From: Pleurobrachia bachei
Lineage: Eukaryota > Ctenophora > Tentaculata > Cydippida > Pleurobrachiidae
Direction of reading: 5' to 3'
Length of the DNA: 26,068 nucleotides
Assembly: GCA_000695325.1 (NCBI GenBank)
Contig: AVPN01000786.1
Coordinates: forward strand, 7,526-33,593
Positions 22,701 to 26,068 of the stretch are shown here, piece after piece. The notes under the pieces are model-generated. The model was not told the DNA's origin, made no database searches, and worked only from the letters and a program-made list of their open reading frames with translations. The position numbers were made by a program, and so were the translations under genes. Each line of letters starts with the position of its first letter. Within the stretch, counting starts at the first letter, position 1.

Positions 22701-23979
22701 GCTGTCAAAAGTTGCATAAAAACTGACAAATTTCACTAGTATATATTCGAATTGTCGAGAATCTATCACGCTGTTTCAAACGTGAGAGATTTTGTATTAT
22801 GACAGGTTAAAGAAGAAAACCCCGACTGAAGATGTCAAAAATTGCATAAAAACCGACAACTTTTTCCCAAATTTGGTTAAATTTCTTTTGATCAACGTTT
22901 TTTTTCTTGCCTGAATAGTGGTCGTTGACACCTGCAAAAGGTGCTTTTCTGCAGTATAACATGTTGCCGAGGAGAAAGGGCGTGCTGGCAAGCGTCGTCA
23001 GAGCCATAAACAGTGCTGCCTGCTTACCTAAAATTACAGGTATAAATCAGTTATTTATCACTCTTGTGCGACGTGGTATTTCAGTATTTTATCAATCTCT
23101 TATAAATGGAGATGATGCTTGGCAGCGAACTACCAACTACGTACAGGGGATTGCGTGACGTGCCCAAAGATGGTGCAGGTAAAATAATGCTCAATTCCGC
23201 AATTCTTCTACCTAACTTACCGGACATCTTGATGCATTTCATAAACAGCCCACCAAAAAGGGATCCAAGAGGAAAGGAAATCCCATAGATGATACAGATA
23301 TACAACCCGACAGCGGAGGCTCCAAGACTAAAAGGTATGATTTTAACTTGTTAGGTATCTGTCTTTATTACCTACTGAATTTCACTACCATGAACCGACC
23401 GAATCAGGAAATACTGGTCCCTGATTGGCTGATAACCAGTCACGTGACCTAAATAACGAGTTCTGATTGGTTGTTTACTCGTGTAGGTTCATTACATACT
23501 TGAAGGCGTGGGACATGAGTTTAGGGGTAAAGAACACGAAGGCAGCAATCTGAAGGAACTGGGTGATATCCCCCAGAATCAGGAAGACGAGGGATGTGTT
23601 GCTAAATAACCGCTTTAGTGTTTCCAAAAACTCCTGGGGTGGTGAGAAATCAATTGATCCCACAGTGGATTATCGATCATCATGTTATATGTGGCAATAA
23701 ATGTATCGTTTGATAGTTAGCTTAATCAAGAACTTGGGAGCATGGAGATATGGTGTAAATACCTAAATAAACACCGGTACAACGGATAGTGCTAAATCAT
23801 ATGGGTTGGTGAGGGCGATCTAGATGTACCTTGAAAGAAAGTTTGTTTGAAATTGGTTTGTCTGAAACGGGGACGTCCGTGGCTATTCCACTTTCCCTTT
23901 TTACTTTGAGGACTCCAATTGCAGCGGGCATTTGTCTCGGGAACCCCGCCAGTGGCAATGTACTTAGTATCAGCGGGAC
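19775..23979 (-). CDS. SLCO: SLCO / OATP organic anion transporter, C-terminal two thirds
   Basis: Ten exons on the minus strand: 23979-23830, 23633-23500, 23327-23221, 23027-22911, 22356-22202, 22067-21883, 21647-21578, 21427-21324, 20553-20450, 20031-19775. All phases join, giving 460 codons plus stop. Order seen: end of membrane segment 6 (LSTLPLAGFPRQMP), cytosolic loop, segments 7-8, PFAGVNDHYS, a Kazal-like extracellular loop (CNEECSC, NPVCGEDNRTYFSPC, GGC), VYQNCSC, SGNPDC, then segments 10-12 with IPGPILLGYVIDK. OATPs move large organic anions across the plasma membrane. Segments 1-5 (roughly 250 residues) are absent because palindrome P3 interrupts the gene upstream of 23979. The intron after 22911 starts GC, not GT. 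The acceptor at 22357 was chosen because only it keeps frame. The last exon is the least certain. Confidence 0.9.
19905..20066. repeat. Degenerate minisatellite inside the SLCO C-terminal exon and its acceptor
   Basis: About five imperfect units built on TGAAATACAAAGTTGGGTCA (plus strand), spaced about 35-55 bp apart. On the gene strand each unit reads TGACCCAACTTTGTATTTCA with G in several units, so the repeat supplies TTTCAG acceptor-like sites as well as the coding words SDPTLYF. Confidence 0.8.
20554..21323 (-). other. SLCO intron of 770 bp, nothing further recognised
   Basis: Longest intron in the SLCO model. AT-rich, no exon-like segment on either strand that continues the SLCO frame, and no inverted-repeat ends noticed. 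Confidence 0.6.
22609..22865 (-). repeat. Tandem duplication of about 130 bp within the SLCO intron
   Basis: Two units (about 22609-22740 and 22741-22865) each contain GAATCTATCACG, AGAGATTTT-like sequence, CCCCGACTGAAG and TTGCATAAAAAC. Both are also in the right arm of P3 (about 25625-25877), so the duplication predates the split of the two arms. Confidence 0.8.
23398..23471 (+). repeat. 74-bp dispersed repeat with CCAAT-box and CACGTG motifs, copy B
   Basis: Same unit as 2796-2869, differing at two positions. Located in the SLCO intron between exons 23327 and 23500, so like copy A it is intronic. Confidence 0.85.
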
Positions 23980-24553
23980 CTAAAATAAAGGAGGTTTAAG
24001 GGTACACCTCGGCAAAATTTTTGTCGAGTGCCCGCTTAGCTCACCATATGGGGTTGTTGGACATACCAAGGGGACCTCAAATATGCAATTTTAGCCCTTA
24101 ACTCGAATTCATATTTTTGCTACAGCCCCTCAAAGTCTGAAAAAAGAGGACCCCAAATCGCTGTTTTTGAGGTCCTTAAATTTAAATTTAAATCTAAGTC
24201 TAACCGTTTTTTCAGAAATCGCATTTCAAGGTTTGTACATGTTGAGCTGGAATGCTTCTATCCAGAGCTAATCTTGTCTCTTTCAGCTAAACATGTACAA
24301 ACCTTGAAATGCGATTTCTGAAAAAACGGTTAGACTTAGATTTAAATTTAAATTTAAGGACCTCAAAAACAGCGATTTGGGGTCCTCTTTTTTCAGACTT
24401 TGAGGGGCTGTAGGAAAAATATGAATTCGAGTTAAGGGCTAAAATTGCATATTTGAGGTCCCCTTGGTATGCCCAACAACCCCATATGGTGAGCTAAGCG
24501 GGCACTCGACAAAAATTTTGCCGAGGTGTACCCTTAAACCTCCTTTATTTTAG

Positions 24554-26068
24554 GTCCCGCTGATACTAAGTACATTGCCACTGGCGGGGTTCCCGAGACA
24601 AATGCCCGCTGCAATTGGAGTCCTCAAAGTAAAAAGGGAAAGTGGAATAGCCACGGACGTCCCCGTTTCAGACAAACCAATTTCAAACAAACTTTCTTTC
24701 AAGGTACATCTAGATCGCCCTCACCAACCCATATGATTTAGCACTATCCGTTGTACCGGTGTTTATTTAGGTATTTACACCATATCTCCATGCTCCCAAG
24801 TTCTTGATTAAGCTAACTATCAAACGATACATTTATTGCCACATATAACATGATGATCGATAATCCACTGTGGGATCAATTGATTTCTCACCACCCCAGG
24901 AGTTTTTGGAAACACTAAAGCGGTTATTTAGCAACACATCCCTCGTCTTCCTGATTCTGGGGGATATCACCCAGTTCCTTCAGATTGCTGCCTTCGTGTT
25001 CTTTACCCCTAAACTCATGTCCCACGCCTTCAAGTATGTAATGAACCTACACGAGTAAACAACCAATCAGAACTCGTTATTTAGGTCACGTGACTGGTTA
25101 TCAGCCAATCAGGGACCAGTATTTCCTGATTCGGTCGGTTCATGGTAGTGAAATTCAGTAGGTAATAAAGACAGATACCTAACAAGTTAAAATCATACCT
25201 TTTAGTCTTGGAGCCTCCGCTGTCGGGTTGTATATCTGTATCATCTATGGGATTTCCTTTCCTCTTGGATCCCTTTTTGGTGGGCTGTTCATGAAGTGCA
25301 TCAAGATGTCCGGTAAGTAAGAAGAATTGTGAGCGTTATTTTACCTCCATCATCTTTTGGCACGTCGCATAATCCCTTGTATGTAGTTGGCAGTTCACTG
25401 CCTAGCATCATTTCCATAAATAAAAGAGAGTATAAATTACTGATATACCTGTTGTTGTAGGTAAGCAGGCGGCACTGTTTATGGCCCTGACAACGCTTGC
25501 CAGCACTCCCTTTCTCCTTGGCAACATGTTATACTGCAGAAAAGCACCTTTTGCAGGTGTCAACGACCACTATTCAGGCAAGAAAAAAACGTTGATCAAA
25601 AGGAATTTAACCAAATTTGGGAGAAAGTTGTCGGTTTTTATGCACTTTTTGACAGCTTCAGTCGGGGTTTTCTTGTCATAATACAGAATCTCTCACGTAA
25701 ATAGCGTGATAGATTCTCGATAATTCGAATATACACATGCACAAGTAAAAGTTGTCGGTTTTTATGCAACTTTTGACAGCTTTAGTCGGGGTTTATTGAA
25801 CTTGTCATAATATAAAATCTCTCACATTACATAGCAATATTACATAGCGTGATAGATTCTCTAGAATTCGAATATACCCATGCATAAGAAAGCTTCACGT
25901 ATAAACACGCAACCTCATCCAATTTAGATCGCCGAGAATCCCTAATGACCTTGAGTGGGATAACCTCGGACCAGGACAAAACTGTATCCCTTGACTCAAT
26001 TGAAAACAGGTGAGAGCGATATTACTTTGTGCGTTACCATGACAAACGCTACCTTGACAAACGCTACC
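24554..26068 (+). CDS. SLCO: Second partial SLCO / OATP copy, 5'-less, running off the window
   Basis: Exons 24554-24703, 24900-25033, 25206-25312 and 25461-25577 mirror the first four exons of the minus-strand copy and join in the same phases. The first two are identical to their mirrors; later ones differ by silent changes. The intron after 25577 again starts GC and runs to the window end before the Kazal exon. No exons for membrane segments 1-5 lie between here and the palindrome centre. Reading frame and splice sites are intact, so this is either the other allele of the same gene or a real inverted duplicate. Confidence 0.85.
25062..25135 (-). repeat. 74-bp dispersed repeat, mirror of copy B
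   Basis: Reverse complement of 23398-23471, identical to it, present only because it lies in the right arm of palindrome P3. Confidence 0.9.

Larger units (their letters stand above)
22470..26001. repeat. Palindrome P3: head-to-head SLCO copies
   Basis: Paired coordinates sum to 48533 in the inner part. From about 23240 to 25293 the arms are identical apart from a few central mismatches (24061/24472, 24119/24414, and in the 24244-24289 spacer region). Beyond that the arms still match but with indels and roughly 5-10% differences, mostly silent in exons, down to at least 22470 and up to about 26001. This looks like two different alleles joined through a perfect inner palindrome. Confidence 0.9.

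Noticed and set aside
22797-23007. Two overlapping minus-strand open frames running past the SLCO exon into the intron
   Set aside because: They read through the GC donor at 22910; only 22911-23027 is exon by phase and family match.

Overview
The window is animal (metazoan) nuclear DNA. It carries four multi-exon genes with short GT-AG introns (roughly 70-800 bp): a glutamate-carboxypeptidase-II-like peptidase, an SLC23 (nucleobase/ascorbate) transporter, a Na+/K+-ATPase beta subunit and an SLCO/OATP transporter. A Na+/K+-ATPase beta subunit and an OATP with a Kazal-like loop point to an animal. The compact genes, long CT microsatellites, many small inverted-repeat elements and apparent allelic divergence would suit a heterozygous marine invertebrate, but I cannot name the taxon.

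Layout. 432-3303 (+): C-terminal 11 exons of the M28 peptidase, 5' end outside the window or unrecognised. 4295-10096 (+): complete SLC23 gene model of 15 exon positions (569 codons), in which exons 4-6 exist twice in tandem. 11261-12829: near-perfect palindrome P1, whose right arm holds ATP1B exon 1 and whose left arm holds an inverted copy of it. 12513-14769 (+): complete ATP1B gene, 289 codons in 6 exons. 15331-15345: 15-N assembly gap. 15346-17185: palindrome P2, starting at the gap, no gene. 17186-19774: no gene, with a large CT-repeat block at 18411-18868. 19775-23979 (-): last ten exons of an SLCO gene. About 22470-26001: palindrome P3, centred near 24266, giving a head-to-head second partial SLCO copy (+) that runs off the window. 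Neither SLCO copy has its 5' exons.

The four genes are unrelated housekeeping or transport genes rather than a pathway cluster. The most notable structures are: (1) three palindromes with arms of about 0.8-1.0 kb, each folding at a short imperfect native inverted repeat and perfect outside it, which is a snap-back signature and possibly an artefact; (2) the SLC23 exon-triplet duplication, 344 nt per set, so both sets cannot be spliced in tandem; (3) several tiny hairpin elements with target duplications, one at an ATP1B splice donor and one whose empty site is preserved in the sister SLC23 copy; (4) a 74-bp dispersed repeat carrying CCAAT-type and GTCACGTGAC motifs; (5) an SLCO C-terminal exon apparently built from a minisatellite that itself carries splice-acceptor sequence. 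All exon models were made by eye from reading frame, splice signals and family knowledge; no search was run.
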